From contig JAWVZH010000122.1 in NCBI GenBank assembly GCA_033722295.1, positions 1-8,780 of the forward strand: a DNA stretch of 8,780 nt, read 5' to 3'. The stretch comes from JAWVZH01 sp033722295. Its GTDB lineage: Bacteria; Bacteroidota; Bacteroidia; Chitinophagales; Saprospiraceae. The notes under the pieces are model-generated. The model searched no databases, was not told where the DNA came from, and worked only from the letters and a program-made list of their open reading frames with translations. The translations under genes were made by a program, and so were the position numbers. Shown piece by piece: positions 7,986 to 8,780 of the stretch. Numbering within the stretch: position 1 is the first letter of the stretch; the number at the start of each line of letters is the position of its first letter.

Positions 7986-8780
7986 TCATAAGTCGTCTGG
8001 CTCACTGTAACTTTTCCAAATCTTGACACATTCCGTCGCTTCCTTAACATCATGTACTCTCAGAATATCCGCCCCGTTATTCAATGCGAGCATATGCACT
8101 GCAGTTGTCCCATTCAAGGCTTCGTCAGGCGAGATTTCCAGAGTTTTCCAAATCATGGATTTGCGCGAGATACCCACAAGCAAAGGACAGTCAAGAACGT
8201 TAAATGAAGACAAGTCCTTAAGTAATCTAAAATTTTGACCAATCGTTTTAGCGAAACCAAATCCCGGGTCGATAACCAGATCATGTAAACCGGCAGACCT
8301 CAACTTTCTTATCCTGTTGATTAGGTAGGACAGTACTTCAGCAGAGACACCTTTTTCATATTGTGTCTTGGACTTCATATCCTCAGGCATGCCCCGCATA
8401 TGCATGGCGATGAATGCAGCCTCATTTTCTACTACTGTTGGCACCATTTTCTCATCGAAGTGACCGGCAGTGATGTCATTAATGATATGAGCCCCTTTAT
8501 CCAGGCAACCCCGAGCCACCTTGGAATGAATGGTATCTATTGAAACTATAACATCGAGATCAGCAGGCAGATCTTGCAGTACGGGCATTAACAATTCTAA
8601 CTCCCTTTCCGGGGAAGAGATAGCCGCTCCTGGACGGCTTGACATAGCGCCCAGATCTATAACCTCCGCCCCTGCCGCCTCCATCTCCTTCATCCTGGTG
8701 ATGATGGCATCGGTTTCAACGATCCGGCTACCGGAGTAAAAAGAATCCTCCGTCAGATTGATGACCCCCATAATAACAGG
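7986..8780 (-). CDS. folP: Dihydropteroate synthase, N-terminus cut by the window edge
   Basis: This enzyme joins p-aminobenzoate to 6-hydroxymethyl-7,8-dihydropterin diphosphate in folate synthesis, in the cytoplasm; it is the sulfonamide target. Counting from the Met at 8771: loop 1 MGVINLTEDSFYSGSR (1-16), pABA loop GAMSSRPGA (41-49), SIDT (77-80), NDITAG (98-103), MHMRGMP (123-129), DPGFGFAK (168-175), SRKS (202-205) and RVHD (238-241). These keep the pterin and phosphate residues matching E. coli Asn22, Asp96, Asn115, Asp185, Lys221, Arg255 and His257. The Met at 8771 is internal: codons for P-V-I precede it to the window edge, matching the conserved PVIMGV start of the first strand, so some 10-20 residues are missing. 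Unusual points are Glu for the Pro of TPDSF and Met for Glu in GGESTRPG. With 261 visible residues plus the missing start it is normal length. Confidence 0.95.
   Translation of the reverse strand, partial: PVIMGVINLTEDSFYSGSRIVETDAIITRMKEMEAAGAEVIDLGAMSSRPGAAISSPERELELLMPVLQDLPADLDVIVSIDTIHSKVARGCLDKGAHIINDITAGHFDEKMVPTVVENEAAFIAMHMRGMPEDMKSKTQYEKGVSAEVLSYLINRIRKLRSAGLHDLVIDPGFGFAKTIGQNFRLLKDLSSFNVLDCPLLVGISRKSMIWKTLEISPDEALNGTTAVHMLALNNGADILRVHDVKEATECVKIWKSYSEPDDL

Noticed and set aside
7986..8771. folP starting at the Met at 8771
   Set aside because: The frame is open upstream to the edge and encodes P-V-I before this Met, which matches the conserved family sequence; the Met is internal and the gene is cut by the window.

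Overview
The window looks like chromosomal DNA of a Bacteroidota bacterium, perhaps of a Saprospiria or Cytophagia type. GC is moderate, start codons lack clear Shine-Dalgarno sequences, candidate promoters fit the Bacteroidota -33/-7 pattern (TTG / TAnnTTTG), and the large membrane-anchored protein is a Bacteroidota-style TamB. Finer placement is a guess.

Most of the window is three minus-strand genes, in transcription order folP, tamB, mutS2. folP (dihydropteroate synthase, folate synthesis) is cut by the right edge: its frame stays open past the first visible Met. After a 157-bp gap holding a plausible promoter comes tamB, a 1610-residue AsmA/TamB-type protein with one N-terminal membrane anchor and a C-terminal TamB (DUF490) domain, expected to span the periplasm. 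mutS2 follows 23 bp later: a full 794-residue MutS2 with MutS-type ATPase, coiled coil, KOW-like segment and C-terminal Smr domain. tamB and mutS2 are probably co-transcribed. The three genes serve unrelated housekeeping functions, so the cluster does not look like a single pathway.

The left 587 bp differ. A minus-strand frame starting at 45 runs off the left edge and may be the start of another gene. On the plus strand, 179-280 encodes a 33-residue protein with 14 Lys and 8 Cys and two tandem stop codons. This is the most interesting item in the window: a possible metal-binding and/or nucleic-acid-binding microprotein that ordinary gene calling would miss. Between it and the convergent 3' end of mutS2 lie about 300 noncoding bases with a diverged direct repeat (314-383), a nested stem structure followed by TTTT (432-517, possible terminator or structured RNA) and a degenerate ~8-bp tandem tract (541-588).

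I found no rRNA, tRNA, CRISPR array, insertion sequence or evident defence or phage gene. Apart from the small protein and the intergenic structures this is ordinary core-genome sequence.
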